Translations under genes and position numbers: made by a program
NCBI RefSeq assembly: GCF_009811315.1
Contig: NZ_BLID01000009.1
Location: 170,760 to 234,759 of the forward strand
DNA length: 64,000 nucleotides
Direction of reading: 5' to 3'
DNA from: Vibrio atypicus
Lineage (GTDB): Bacteria; Pseudomonadota; Gammaproteobacteria; Enterobacterales; Vibrionaceae
Shown: positions 32,597-42,517 of the stretch, piece by piece
Position numbering within the stretch: the first letter of the stretch is position 1
How the letters are laid out: each line of letters opens with the position of its first letter
The notes under the pieces: generated by a model
The model's input: the letters and a program-made list of their open reading frames with translations, nothing else
The model's database searches: none
Told to the model about the DNA's origin: nothing

Positions 32597-33259
32597 CTAC
32601 CTTATTCTATTCAACACTGCGTACATTCCACCTTCTTCCCCTTCAAGCGTTAATACATCACTGTTGAGCGTGTATCGGGTGTCATGTTCACCATCTTCAT
32701 AAAGCAGTACGAGATGATCACCTTCTGTATAGTAAACACCTTGATGAATTGCCTCTTCTCCACTTTCATTGGCGACACGGAAAGTAAAGACAAAATCAGG
32801 TTGAAGGACTAAATCCATACGGTGTATGTCACTCGCTAACAGATCATCCCCAGCTAGGTGCGCGCTAGACCACATGCCCGCTAATGAATTGGAAAGCGCC
32901 TTAGTGAAGGTGACCCCATTTAGGTTGAGCAGATTGTGATTTGCCGAATAGTTATAGACTTGTGGTTGGGAGGTATTTAAACCAAGAATAATAGTATCGT
33001 CATTCGCATTGTATAAACCTTCCCAGTGATCGACGGAATAGTCTTTCTTCTGAATATCGATAACGAAACTATAGTTTGAGTTTAGGGTTAACTTTATAGC
33101 CAAAAAGTTTTCTTTAGAATCTTCAGGAGTAGGATTAACTAAGTACCAATCGCCCAGTAAAAATGGTTGATCAAATTGGGTTAAATCAGCGTTGTCTTTT
33201 GCCGAATTGGCAAACACCGAAACACTAAAAAAAAGGCAAACTATTCCGATCCATCTCAT
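32597..33259 (-). CDS. Unknown periplasmic protein of two repeated beta-rich halves
   Basis: 220 residues with a signal peptide (IGIVCLFFSVSVFA-NS). The mature protein looks like two similar halves: LLGDWYL...AIKLTLNSNYSFVI...GLYNANDDTIILGL and LAGMWSS...RMDLVLQPDFVFTF...GVYYTEGDHLVLLY. Each has the start-Trp, strand, Gly-Val/Leu-Tyr and hydrophobic strand pattern of lipocalin-like or META-like small barrels. No family is recognised with certainty. It sits downstream of prc but is read separately, after the prc terminator. Function unknown. Confidence 0.6.
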   Translation of the reverse strand: MRWIGIVCLFFSVSVFANSAKDNADLTQFDQPFLLGDWYLVNPTPEDSKENFLAIKLTLNSNYSFVIDIQKKDYSVDHWEGLYNANDDTIILGLNTSQPQVYNYSANHNLLNLNGVTFTKALSNSLAGMWSSAHLAGDDLLASDIHRMDLVLQPDFVFTFRVANESGEEAIHQGVYYTEGDHLVLLYEDGEHDTRYTLNSDVLTLEGEEGGMYAVLNRIR

Positions 33260-33351
33260 AACGTATCCTCACTCTTTTTCTTTAAGCTTAGGCACGTCAA
33301 TACTATTTAGCGAAAATTTTAGATCTAAATCACATTAATTATTGGAATAAA

Positions 33352-33378
33352 AAAAGCGAGCCACTTGGGCTCGCTTTT
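33352..33378. terminator. Terminator after prc
   Basis: GCGAGCC (33356-33362) and GGCTCGC (33368-33374) around ACTTG with A and T flanks on both sides; on the minus strand T7 follows. It ends prc and may act in both directions. Confidence 0.85.
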
Positions 33379-33392
33379 CTAACACATTGATT

Positions 33393-35390
33393 TTACGACT
33401 TAATCATATCAACCATGATGGCAACAGATTCATCCAAATAGGCGTCTGGTGCTTCATAATCTTTTGGCACATCGTCCAAGGTTTTGAACTCCGCTTCCCC
33501 ATTGGCTTTCTGTCGTTGGTTAATGCGAGCCAAGCGTTTTTCATCTGCTTGATCAGCTTCAGCCTGACGTGTTTTCTCGTTAAGCGAAAGCGTATTGTCG
33601 TCTTTCTCTGCTTTATATTTTTCAATATCTTCAGCAATGAAACCAAACTCTAAGTCTTTTGCTATACGAACTTGGTGCTTAGCTTGAAGCTTACCGATTA
33701 ATACTTCGTTACGCTGTAACACATCATATTTCGCTTTATCGATACTATCCCAAGGCAACGCATTATCTTCTACGCTTTCACCCGTTTCACTTGGGTCAAT
33801 CGCGGTAGGAAATGCGATATCTGGCGCAACACCTTTATTTTGAGTACTACCACCATCAATGCGGTAGAACTTTTGGATGGTGTATTGCACATAGCCAAGT
33901 TCTTTATCGAACAAATCATAAATGTGATTCAATGAACGATGCTGCTGAACAGTACCTTTACCGAATGAGTTTTCACCCAATACGATGGCACGACCGTAAT
34001 CTTGTAGCGCTGCAGCAAAAATCTCAGATGCTGAAGCACTGTAACGGTTAACAAGAACGGTTAATGGGCCTTCATAGCTGATCTTACCATCTGTGTCGCT
34101 GTTTACATTCACTCGACCATAACTGTCGCGAACTTGAACAACTGGCCCACTAGTAATAAATAAGCCGGATAGAGCAGTAGCTTCTGTCAAAGCGCCGCCA
34201 CCATTGTTTCTTAGATCAACAATAATGCCATCAACGCCCTTTTCTTTCAGCTCAGTGATCAACTTGTCGGTATCTTTAGCAAGACCAACGTAGAAGCTTG
34301 GCACTTCAAGGACACCGATTTTTTTACCATCTTTTTCGATCACTTCTGATTTCACAGCGCGATCTTCTAAGCGGATTTTGTCTCGAACAATGGTAATCAC
34401 TTCAGCTTTAGTATCTTTACCGTCAGGCAAGATCTGCAGGTTAACCTTTGTTCCTTTCGGACCTTTGATTAGCTGGACCACGTCGTCAAGACGCCAACCA
34501 ATAACATCTACGACATCTTCACCGTCTTGTCCGACACCAATAATACGATCGCCTTCCGCTAACTGTTTGCTTTTCGACGCTGGGCCACCAGCAACAAGCG
34601 AGCGAATCACCGTATAATCGTCGGTCATTTGCAATACGGCACCAATCCCTTCCAGCGATAAATTCATCTCTGTTTGGAATTGATCAGCACTGCGAGGTGA
34701 CAAATAACTCGTGTGTGGATCAACTTCACGCGCAAATGCATTCATGTACAGCTGGAAAGCATCTTCATTATGCGTCTGACTTAAACGCTTCAACGCATTG
34801 TTATAACGCTTGCCCAATACCTCTTTGATTTCATCCCAGTCTTTGCCGGTCATCTTAAGGTTAAGAGCGTCATATTTAACACGCTTGCGCCATAACTCAT
34901 CTAATTCCTCAGTATCTTTCGGCCAATTGGCTTCACTTCGATCCAACTCGATTGTTTCATCAGTATCGAACTTCATCTCTGTATCAAGCAAAGATAGCGC
35001 ATACTGAAAACGTTCATAGCGGCGTTTAATAGAGAGGTTATAAGCGTCAAACGCTATCTGATTCTCGCCAGACTTCAATTGATCATCGATACCAGCAGCC
35101 GATTTCTCCATCTCATCGATATCAGATTGAGTGAAAATATTGCGATTGTAATCGAGCATGCTGACGTAGCGATCAAATATCGCATCAGAGAACTGGTCGT
35201 TTAAGGTAAAGTGCTTATAGTGGGAACGAGTAAAACGAGATGTGACACGTTTACTTGCTGTCGCATGCTGAGCTTCTGGTGCTAGTGTCGGTAAATCTTC
35301 TAGACCAATATTTGCTTCTAGAGCATGAGCTGAATACGCTGCTAGCCATAAGCTAGCAGCAATCAGCGACAATTTTGAACGGCATTTCAT
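33393..35390 (-). CDS. prc: Tail-specific periplasmic protease Prc (Tsp)
   Basis: 665 residues (E. coli 682). A periplasmic C-terminal processing protease acting on proteins with nonpolar C termini, on peptidoglycan hydrolases with NlpI, and on penicillin-binding protein 3. Signal peptide (LIAASLWLAAYSAHA). PDZ domain at about 235-320 (GIGAVLQMTDDYTVI, RIIGVGQ). The protease domain has the catalytic Ser in YSASASEIFAA and Lys in GKGTVQQ. Helical C terminus. The gene follows proQ by 17 bp, so both form one operon as in E. coli. Confidence 0.95.
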   Translation of the reverse strand: MKCRSKLSLIAASLWLAAYSAHALEANIGLEDLPTLAPEAQHATASKRVTSRFTRSHYKHFTLNDQFSDAIFDRYVSMLDYNRNIFTQSDIDEMEKSAAGIDDQLKSGENQIAFDAYNLSIKRRYERFQYALSLLDTEMKFDTDETIELDRSEANWPKDTEELDELWRKRVKYDALNLKMTGKDWDEIKEVLGKRYNNALKRLSQTHNEDAFQLYMNAFAREVDPHTSYLSPRSADQFQTEMNLSLEGIGAVLQMTDDYTVIRSLVAGGPASKSKQLAEGDRIIGVGQDGEDVVDVIGWRLDDVVQLIKGPKGTKVNLQILPDGKDTKAEVITIVRDKIRLEDRAVKSEVIEKDGKKIGVLEVPSFYVGLAKDTDKLITELKEKGVDGIIVDLRNNGGGALTEATALSGLFITSGPVVQVRDSYGRVNVNSDTDGKISYEGPLTVLVNRYSASASEIFAAALQDYGRAIVLGENSFGKGTVQQHRSLNHIYDLFDKELGYVQYTIQKFYRIDGGSTQNKGVAPDIAFPTAIDPSETGESVEDNALPWDSIDKAKYDVLQRNEVLIGKLQAKHQVRIAKDLEFGFIAEDIEKYKAEKDDNTLSLNEKTRQAEADQADEKRLARINQRQKANGEAEFKTLDDVPKDYEAPDAYLDESVAIMVDMIKS

Positions 35391-35407
35391 GCGTAGGAGT
35401 ATCTCCT

Positions 35408-36037
35408 TTATGCGCGTAGGTGCTCCGCTTTCACAACCATTTGTAGGCCGTTAGACAGTTGAACACGCACATCTTCCTTATTGATTTCTACGATAGTCGC
35501 AGCCATGTTTCCTTTGCCCATGTTCACGTTTACTGAGTTGCCAACTGTAATTTCATCAGCATTCAGCGCGCGTGTTTCCACTGGCTTAGCGGCTTTTTGC
35601 GCTTTGTTTTGTTGTGGGCGACGGCCTTGTGGCTTTTTCGCAGCTGGCTTAGCTTTCGCTTTGCCTTCTTCGCGTGCTTTCTGAGCTTGCTCTTTACGAC
35701 GAGCTTGTACTTTCGCTTTGCTCTCAGCTAGTGCTGTTTTCGCATGTTCTACGTGTTCTTCTTCAAGCTCACCTGCTGGGTTGCCATCTAAATCCACACG
35801 TACCGCACCTGGTTTTACACCGTGTAGGTAACGCCATGATGAAGTGTACTGTCTTAACGCTGCACGAAGTTGTGTTTTGCTGACTTTCGGGTCATCAGTT
35901 AGACGATCCGCAAGATCTTGAAAAATACCAATTTTAAGTGGCTTTGCTTCACCTTCTAAAGTAAAGCACTTAGGGAAACATTCAGCAATATATGCGATAA
36001 TTTCTTTGCTGTTTTTTAACTTTTCAGTGTTTTCCAT
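35408..36037 (-). CDS. proQ: RNA chaperone ProQ
   Basis: 209 residues. Binds structured sRNAs and 3' UTRs; affects osmoregulation through ProP in E. coli. The N-terminal FinO-like domain (about 10-120; ECFPKCFTLEGEAKPLKIGIF, SSWRYLHGVKPGAVRVDLDG) is followed by a Lys/Ala/Gln-rich linker (KAKPAAKKPQGRRPQQNK) and a C-terminal SH3-like domain (GNSVNVNMGKGNMAATIVEI). It is first of the proQ-prc operon. Confidence 0.95.
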   Translation of the reverse strand: MENTEKLKNSKEIIAYIAECFPKCFTLEGEAKPLKIGIFQDLADRLTDDPKVSKTQLRAALRQYTSSWRYLHGVKPGAVRVDLDGNPAGELEEEHVEHAKTALAESKAKVQARRKEQAQKAREEGKAKAKPAAKKPQGRRPQQNKAQKAAKPVETRALNADEITVGNSVNVNMGKGNMAATIVEINKEDVRVQLSNGLQMVVKAEHLRA

Positions 36038-36135
36038 GTGGGTTCCTGGTTATTGCGGACTGTCCGCGAGCATTAAGATAAATATTTCAGGTATTATAGT
36101 GACCTGCATGGGAAAAACCACAGTGAAAAAGCAAT

Positions 36136-36609
36136 TTATGCCTTGATAGCGTGTGAATTAAGCAGCTTTTCTACTTCTGCCATCAAAAAAGTCAGCCCTT
36201 GCTCATCAATCTCACTAAATCGGCCCACTTCTGGGCTATCAATATCTAACACCCCAGCAATTTCTCCATTTATAGAAAATGGAATCACTATCTCAGAGTT
36301 GCTCGCTGCATCACAAGCAATGTGCCCTTCAAATTCATGAACATCGTAAATACGCTGAACACTGTTTGTTGCTACAGCAGTCCCACATACGCCTCGACCA
36401 ACCGGAATACGCACACAAGCAGGTTTACCTTGGAATGGGCCAAGCACAAGTTGATCACCTTGCGTTAGATAAAAGCCAACCCAATTCAGCTTTTCTAGCT
36501 CCATATTGAGCAATGCGCTCAAGTTTGAAAGGTTCGCAATAAGATCGGGTTCATCTTCCAATAGCGCAATGGCTTGCTTGGTTAAGCGCTGATACTGTTC
36601 TAATGTCAT
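36136..36609 (-). CDS. msrC: Free methionine-(R)-sulfoxide reductase (GAF domain, YebR)
   Basis: About 157 residues from MTLEQYQRLTK; an upstream ATG would add 18 poorly conserved residues. A GAF-domain enzyme that reduces free methionine-R-sulfoxide with thioredoxin. The three catalytic cysteines are visible: GKPACVRIP, GRGVCGTAV and GHIACDAAS. It is divergent from the ABC transporter gene and lies beside proQ-prc, like yebR beside yebS-yebT in E. coli. Confidence 0.9.
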   Translation of the reverse strand: MTLEQYQRLTKQAIALLEDEPDLIANLSNLSALLNMELEKLNWVGFYLTQGDQLVLGPFQGKPACVRIPVGRGVCGTAVATNSVQRIYDVHEFEGHIACDAASNSEIVIPFSINGEIAGVLDIDSPEVGRFSEIDEQGLTFLMAEVEKLLNSHAIKA

Positions 36610-36701
36610 AGTTACTGTTGTTCCGTTTGTATTTAGAGACTTCCTCAATGAATTTACGTACAATCCACATAAACCATTAAATAGTAAGCATTCTCATTAT
36701 A

Positions 36702-38498
36702 ATGAATCGTAGTAACAACACTATTAGCCGTTCTTGGTTATTAACACAAGTAAAAATGCACAAGTCAAAACTTGTCTTTGCCAACTTCATCGCCATTCTT
36801 GCAACATTGATCAGTGTTCCAATTCCACTACTCATGCCATTAATGGTCGATGAAGTTCTGCTTGATCAACCCGCATCTGGTGTTGCTGCAATGAATGCTA
36901 TCCTCCCTGCTTCTTTGCAAACACCAACAGGCTATATATTTTTAACCTTATTGCTCGTCATTATTATGCGCAGTGCAAGCCAAGCGCTTAACATCTTACA
37001 AAGCCGTCAATTTACGCTGGTGTCTAAAACCATCACCTTCCAAATGCGTAGCAAGATGATTGATAAGCTTGGCCGCATTAGTATTCGTCAATACGAAACA
37101 CGAGGAAGCGGTGGCATCAATGCCCATTTGGTTACAGATGTTGAGACCATAGATCAATTCATCGGTTCCACTTTGAGTAAATTTCTCATTAGTTTGCTCA
37201 CTGTCATTGGTACTGCCGGAGTATTGCTGTGGCTAGATTGGCGTTTAGGGTTATTCATCTTGCTGGTCAACCCTATTGTTATTTACTTCTCTAGAAAGCT
37301 CGGTAGCAAGGTCAAGCATCTCAAAAAACACGAAAACCAATCTTTCGAACGTTTTCAAAATCGCTTAGTTGAAACACTGGATGGTATTTATCAGCTGCGC
37401 GCAGCAAACCGTGAAAAAGAGTTCCTCAATCAACTCAAAGGTCATGCCGACTCTATTCGTGTCGACGCTGATAAATACGCTTGGCAATCAGAAGCCGCGG
37501 GTAGAGTCTCCTTTCTTCTATTCTTGCTAGGGTTCGAGTTATTCCGTGCCGTTGCGATGCTAATGGTACTGTTCAGTGACTTAACCATCGGGCAAATCTT
37601 CGCTGTCTTCGGTTACTTGTGGTTCATGCTCTCTCCTGTACAAGAGTTACTAGGGATTCAATTTGCTTGGTACAGTGCCAAAGCAGCTTTAGGTCGAATA
37701 AATAACCTTCTCGACCTTGAAGAAGAGCATCGACCAAAAAGTAAGGTCAACCCGTTTAATAACCGCGATAACGTTGACATAAAAATTGATAACGTCTGCT
37801 TCTCGTATAATGAAGAGAACCAAGTACTTAACCATCTAAATTTGCATATTCCTGCGGGTAAAAAAGTGGCCCTAGTTGGTGCAAGTGGTGGTGGTAAATC
37901 GACGCTCATTCAGCTCCTAATTGGCGTATATCAAGCCAATTCGGGGACAATTCGTTTCAATGGTGAAACCACAGATGACATCAGCTTTGAGATCATTAGG
38001 CAACAAATAGCCGTTGTTTTACAACAGCCTATACTATTCAATGATACTTTAAGGCATAATCTGACACTCGGCGCTGAGTATGATGATTTGAAACTGTGGC
38101 ATGCATTAGAAGTCGCCCAGTTGCAAGATGTGATTCATCAACTGAGTGATGGATTAGACACTCAGATTGGTCGAAGCGGTATTAGATTGTCTGGCGGACA
38201 ACGACAACGCTTAGCAATCGCGCGTATGATTTTGAGCGATCCTAAGTTCGTGATACTGGATGAAGCAACTTCAGCGCTCGATACAGCAACAGAAGCAGCG
38301 CTTCACAAAGCACTGACTGAATTTTTGCAAGGTCGAACAACCTTGATCGTTGCACATAGACTTTCAGCAGTAAAACAAGCGGACCTCATCTATGTTTTAG
38401 AAGATGGGCAAGTGACACAAGCGGGAACTCATGGTGAGTTGGTTGAACAACAAGGCTTATATCAAACCCTCTATGGCAGTGTGCAATCTCACGGCTAA
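36702..38498 (+). CDS. ABC exporter, fused permease and ATPase (type I, MsbA/HlyB-like)
   Basis: 598 residues. Six membrane helices in about 1-310 (LVFANFIAILATLISVPIPL at the start) then an ATPase domain with Walker A GASGGGKST, signature LSGGQRQRL, Walker B FVILDEATSALD and switch His in LIVAHRLSAV. A homodimeric half-exporter is expected. The substrate cannot be predicted. It is 33 bp upstream of pqiA, so it may be in one transcript with pqiA-pqiB, but E. coli does not have an exporter in this place. It starts at the divergent promoter facing yebR. Confidence 0.85.
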   Translation: MNRSNNTISRSWLLTQVKMHKSKLVFANFIAILATLISVPIPLLMPLMVDEVLLDQPASGVAAMNAILPASLQTPTGYIFLTLLLVIIMRSASQALNILQSRQFTLVSKTITFQMRSKMIDKLGRISIRQYETRGSGGINAHLVTDVETIDQFIGSTLSKFLISLLTVIGTAGVLLWLDWRLGLFILLVNPIVIYFSRKLGSKVKHLKKHENQSFERFQNRLVETLDGIYQLRAANREKEFLNQLKGHADSIRVDADKYAWQSEAAGRVSFLLFLLGFELFRAVAMLMVLFSDLTIGQIFAVFGYLWFMLSPVQELLGIQFAWYSAKAALGRINNLLDLEEEHRPKSKVNPFNNRDNVDIKIDNVCFSYNEENQVLNHLNLHIPAGKKVALVGASGGGKSTLIQLLIGVYQANSGTIRFNGETTDDISFEIIRQQIAVVLQQPILFNDTLRHNLTLGAEYDDLKLWHALEVAQLQDVIHQLSDGLDTQIGRSGIRLSGGQRQRLAIARMILSDPKFVILDEATSALDTATEAALHKALTEFLQGRTTLIVAHRLSAVKQADLIYVLEDGQVTQAGTHGELVEQQGLYQTLYGSVQSHG

Positions 38499-38531
38499 AA
38501 CCATCCACGCCCAATTTAATGGAGAGTGTGA

Positions 38532-39797
38532 ATGAGTCACTCTCCATCCATCGAATCTAGCAAGCATCCTGCTGATGTGACCTCCATTCGTTTGTGCCAA
38601 GGCTGCGAATTACCTGTCGACAATACCCCTTTGGTGAAAGGTAAAAATGCATACTGTCCACGATGTGGTACTCAATTGTATCGTGGTGGTACACCGTCAT
38701 TGTCTGGCAACCTAGCCATTGCCATCACTTGTTTGTTACTTTTCATTCCATCGCATTTTTTTAATTTCATCAGCATTCGATTATTTGGTGTAATGATTCC
38801 AGCCACTCTGCCTCATGGTGTTTGGTCGTTGTTTCAAGAAGGGTTTGTTCTTCTCTCTTTCCTGATTATTTTTTGCAGTTCTATTGCCCCGCTAATGGTT
38901 TCTGGGGCTGTTGTAGTCGCTCATTTTGCAGCGAAAAAACGCGCGTTTCGCCTTTTAAAGCACTCCTTGAGTATCATCCAACATGTCAAAGCTTGGGTAA
39001 TGATTGACGTTTTCTTAGTGAGCCTAGCCATTTCGTGTTTTAAGCTGCAAGACTACTCTGATATTTTCGTTGGCCCTGGCCTATACGGATTACTCTTGCT
39101 TCAAGTTGCAACCGTATTGTTAGTAACCCGTGTTAGTGTTCGTCGCTATTGGGAAGATTATATGCCTGAGCGCTCTCTCATGTTAGAGAAGAAAACGCTA
39201 CACTGTCACAGCTGCCACCTTTCTCAACCAGAAGGTACGCACTGCCTGCGCTGCAAAAGCCCTATCCATCACCGAAAACCCAATTCGATTCAAAAAACTT
39301 GGGCGTACCTTATTGCAGCAACAATTGCGATTTTCCCGGCTAACTTAATCCCAATTTCCATTTTGATAACTAACGGCCAGCGCTTAGAAGATACGATATT
39401 TTCGGGTGTAGCAAACCTTGTAAAGACCGGTATGACGGGAATTGCTGTGATCATTTTTGTCGCCAGTATCGTTGTCCCTGTAGCTAAAATACTGGGCCTG
39501 TCATACATATTGTTAGCGATAAAATTCAAGCGAAGCATTTTTCATAGGCAGCGAATGGCTATCTATTTCATAGTCAAATGGATCGGCCGCTGGTCAATGA
39601 TGGATTTGTTCGTTATCTCGATTATGATGACTTTGGTCGACCGTGGCCAAATTCTTGATTTTACACCAGGGTATGGCGCTGTAGCCTTTGGTATGGTTGT
39701 CGTATTCACCATGTTGGCAGCTGAAAGCATAGATCCGCGTTTAATTTGGGACAATTACAAAGACCCAATCGATAGTAGAGAGTCAATCAATGAGTAA
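38532..39797 (+). CDS. pqiA: Paraquat-inducible protein A family (LetA/PqiA-like)
   Basis: 421 residues. An inner-membrane partner of MCE proteins in lipid transport across the periplasm. Two tandem units, each starting with a four-Cys zinc-ribbon motif (CQGCELP...CPRCG and CHSCHL...CLRCK) and followed by four membrane helices. The closest E. coli match by context is letA (yebS) next to letB (yebT) and rsmF. The ATG of the next gene overlaps its stop by 8 bp (ATGAGTAA). Confidence 0.85.
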   Translation: MSHSPSIESSKHPADVTSIRLCQGCELPVDNTPLVKGKNAYCPRCGTQLYRGGTPSLSGNLAIAITCLLLFIPSHFFNFISIRLFGVMIPATLPHGVWSLFQEGFVLLSFLIIFCSSIAPLMVSGAVVVAHFAAKKRAFRLLKHSLSIIQHVKAWVMIDVFLVSLAISCFKLQDYSDIFVGPGLYGLLLLQVATVLLVTRVSVRRYWEDYMPERSLMLEKKTLHCHSCHLSQPEGTHCLRCKSPIHHRKPNSIQKTWAYLIAATIAIFPANLIPISILITNGQRLEDTIFSGVANLVKTGMTGIAVIIFVASIVVPVAKILGLSYILLAIKFKRSIFHRQRMAIYFIVKWIGRWSMMDLFVISIMMTLVDRGQILDFTPGYGAVAFGMVVVFTMLAAESIDPRLIWDNYKDPIDSRESINE

Positions 39798-42423
39798 CCC
39801 TTCCCCATCACAAAATTCGTACTCACCAGAGGTGAAAGCCAGTCGAGGTATTTCACCTCTTTGGTTACTGCCCATCTTAACGGTGATTCTAGCGGGTTGG
39901 CTGGTTTTCAAAGCTATTCAAGACGCTGGGCAGCGAGTCCAGATCTATTTCTCAGAGGCATCAGGGCTGGTGGCAGGTCGTACAACGATTCGCTATCAAG
40001 GCCTTGAAGTCGGCATGGTTAAGGACATTAATCTCGCAGAAGATCTACAAAGTATCTATGTAGATGCCGATATTTACCCAGAAGCGACAAAACTGCTCAA
40101 TGAAAACACGCGCTTTTGGATGGTAAAGCCCACCGCCAGCCTATCTGGTATTTCTGGCTTAGACGCGCTTGTTTCGGGTAACTACATCGCAATAGCACCG
40201 AGTGAAGAAGAAGCAGAGCCAGAAACGGTGTTTAGAGCACTAGAGCGCGCACCTTCAGACTTGTTGGCACAAGAAGGTCTATCCATTACCCTTAAAGCTC
40301 GAGATCTTGGCGGCGTTTCGATTGGCTCTCAAATCGTTTATCGCAAAATCCCTATTGGCGAAGTGTACAGTTATCAACTTGATGGCGATTCAAAAAACGT
40401 TCTGATTCAAGCAGCTATCCGTGAGGAATATCGCCACATTATCACTGATGACAGTCGTTTTTGGAATGTGAGTGGTATTGGTACCAAAATTGGTTTTGAT
40501 GGGGTTGATGTCCGTTTAGAAAGCTTGAGCGCTCTAATAGGCGGCTCAATCGCAGTGGATTCTCCTGATGGCGGAGAACCCATCGACGACAATACCCTAT
40601 TCCCGCTTTATCCAGACTTAAAAACAGCGGGTCGCGGTATCGCAGTCAAAATTCTACTTCCAGACGACAATAACATCAGCTCCTCTGGTGCCCCTATTAT
40701 GTATCGTGGTATTGAAATTGGTCAGGTTACCGATCTACAGCTGCGTGATGGTCGCCAAAGTATCATTGCCTCCGCGGCTATCCAGCCTGCCTTTAGCGAT
40801 ATGTTAACCTCTGGCTCTCGATTCATCTTAGAGGAAGCAAAAGTATCCCTATCGGGCGTGAAGAATCTATCAAACCTAGTGAAAGGTAACTTCCTGACTA
40901 TCGTGCCGGGAGAAGGTAAACGCGCTCGTACTTTTACCGCGATCAGACAAAACGATTTTGATCGACAGCAAGCACGTTCGATTGAAGTGAAACTGATTTC
41001 AAACAATTCATTCGGCTTAGATAAGGGCGCCAATATCCTTTACAAAGGTATTACCGTTGGCTCCGTTGCAGGTGTACAACTGGTGAACGATGAAGTCCAT
41101 ATTGACACCTTAGTTGATGCCGAATACGCTCATTTAATCAAATCTCAGAATCGCTTCTTTGTTACAGGTAGTGCGAGCGCCGAACTAACCGAATCCGGGC
41201 TCAACATCAACGTGCCACCTGCAAAACAATTATTAACAGGCTCTATCAGTTTCGTTAGCGAGGGGGCCGCGTCACCAGAAGAACAGTACAAGCTCTATCA
41301 AAGTAAATCACTCGCAGAGCTAGCGAAATACAACCTATCGGGCTCTACGAAAATCACTTTATATGCTTCAGAACTACCGCCTGTGAGTAAAGGGAGTCCA
41401 CTGCTTTATCGCAATTTACAAGTGGGTTCCGTTTCCAATTTCAAGCTGGTTGATGGTGGCGTGCTCATTACTGCTAGCGTAGAGAACCAATACAAGTATT
41501 TAATCACCGACCAAACGGTATTTTGGAACCGTTCTGGCGTCGAAGTAGATGCAGGGCTGGCAGGTGTCAGTATTAAGGCGGCACCACTCAAAACACTAAT
41601 CCAAGGTGGCATTGCTTTTGACTCTCTACCCGGAGTCGACAACAAGCAAAATGACAAATGGCTCTTATATCAAGACTTCAAAACCGCTCGCAAATTTGGC
41701 CAAGTGATTACTCTCACCTTAAATGGTCAAAGTGAGCTTTCTAAAGGTACAGCGATTAAGTACAACGGCGTTAAAGTGGGAGAAGTGACGCTCATTACGC
41801 CAGATTTCACACGCGATAACGTTGAAGTTAAAGCGCGAATCTTGCCAGAGTTTGCCGATAAGATTGCTATATCCGGCTCATACTTCTGGATAGCGAAAGC
41901 TGAAGTGGGTTTAAATGGTGTAAAAAACATCGGCAATTTACTTAGCCAATCAATCAATGTACGTCCAGGAAGTGGCAAAGCTAAAACGAAGTTTACTTTA
42001 TACGAGGATATACAAGAACAATCAGGTATTTCATTTGTTCTCCAAAGTGAAACTCGTGGCTCTGTTGCTGAAGGTACGCCTGTACTGTATCGAGAAATTG
42101 AAGTCGGCAATGTCTCTAATGTTGAGCTCGGTGAGTTCGCCGATCGCGTACTAACCACAATTCAGATTAAACCTGAATATGCTTACCTAGTCAGACGTAA
42201 CAGTATTTTCTGGAACACGTCAGGCTTAGATGTCTCTATTGGCATCAGTGGTGCCAACATCAAAGCAGGAACAGTAGACAGCTTAGTTCGTGGTGGGATC
42301 ACTTTCTCCACCCCGGAAGACAAACAACTTCAACCTATTGCTGAAAGTGGGCAATCTTTCTACCTCTACCCACAAGGTCAAGATAAGTGGAAAGAATGGC
42401 GAACGGCCATCCCTAGACCTTAA
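39790..42423 (+). CDS. pqiB: Seven-MCE lipid transport protein (LetB/YebT-like)
   Basis: 877 residues, the same length as E. coli LetB. One N-terminal membrane helix (about 22-45) and a periplasmic chain of seven MCE domains, seen from seven copies of the Y-x-G/x-(2)-V/I-G motif: YQGLEVGMV, YRKIPIGEV, YRGIEIGQV, YKGITVGSV, YRNLQVGSV, YNGVKVGEV, YREIEVGNV. LetB forms a hexameric tube linking inner and outer membranes for lipid passage. Start overlaps the pqiA stop. A strong hairpin terminator sits between its end and rsmF. Confidence 0.93.
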   Translation: MSNPSPSQNSYSPEVKASRGISPLWLLPILTVILAGWLVFKAIQDAGQRVQIYFSEASGLVAGRTTIRYQGLEVGMVKDINLAEDLQSIYVDADIYPEATKLLNENTRFWMVKPTASLSGISGLDALVSGNYIAIAPSEEEAEPETVFRALERAPSDLLAQEGLSITLKARDLGGVSIGSQIVYRKIPIGEVYSYQLDGDSKNVLIQAAIREEYRHIITDDSRFWNVSGIGTKIGFDGVDVRLESLSALIGGSIAVDSPDGGEPIDDNTLFPLYPDLKTAGRGIAVKILLPDDNNISSSGAPIMYRGIEIGQVTDLQLRDGRQSIIASAAIQPAFSDMLTSGSRFILEEAKVSLSGVKNLSNLVKGNFLTIVPGEGKRARTFTAIRQNDFDRQQARSIEVKLISNNSFGLDKGANILYKGITVGSVAGVQLVNDEVHIDTLVDAEYAHLIKSQNRFFVTGSASAELTESGLNINVPPAKQLLTGSISFVSEGAASPEEQYKLYQSKSLAELAKYNLSGSTKITLYASELPPVSKGSPLLYRNLQVGSVSNFKLVDGGVLITASVENQYKYLITDQTVFWNRSGVEVDAGLAGVSIKAAPLKTLIQGGIAFDSLPGVDNKQNDKWLLYQDFKTARKFGQVITLTLNGQSELSKGTAIKYNGVKVGEVTLITPDFTRDNVEVKARILPEFADKIAISGSYFWIAKAEVGLNGVKNIGNLLSQSINVRPGSGKAKTKFTLYEDIQEQSGISFVLQSETRGSVAEGTPVLYREIEVGNVSNVELGEFADRVLTTIQIKPEYAYLVRRNSIFWNTSGLDVSIGISGANIKAGTVDSLVRGGITFSTPEDKQLQPIAESGQSFYLYPQGQDKWKEWRTAIPRP

Positions 42424-42433
42424 CGCCTTACTC

Positions 42434-42467
42434 AAACAAAAACGCAGCCTTCACGCTGCGTTTTTTA
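42434..42467 (+). terminator. Terminator after pqiB
   Basis: AACGCAGC and GCTGCGTT form a stem around a CTTCAC-type loop, followed by a run of T. It lies 80 bp before rsmF. Confidence 0.8.
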
Positions 42468-42517
42468 ATCGAATTCGGTATACTCCCCTCCACTTTATCG
42501 CTCTTAGAGAAAGAACA

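Noticed and set aside
41727..42158. Minus-strand frame of 143 codons inside pqiB
   Set aside because: Shadow of the seven-MCE gene; no ribosome site or domain.
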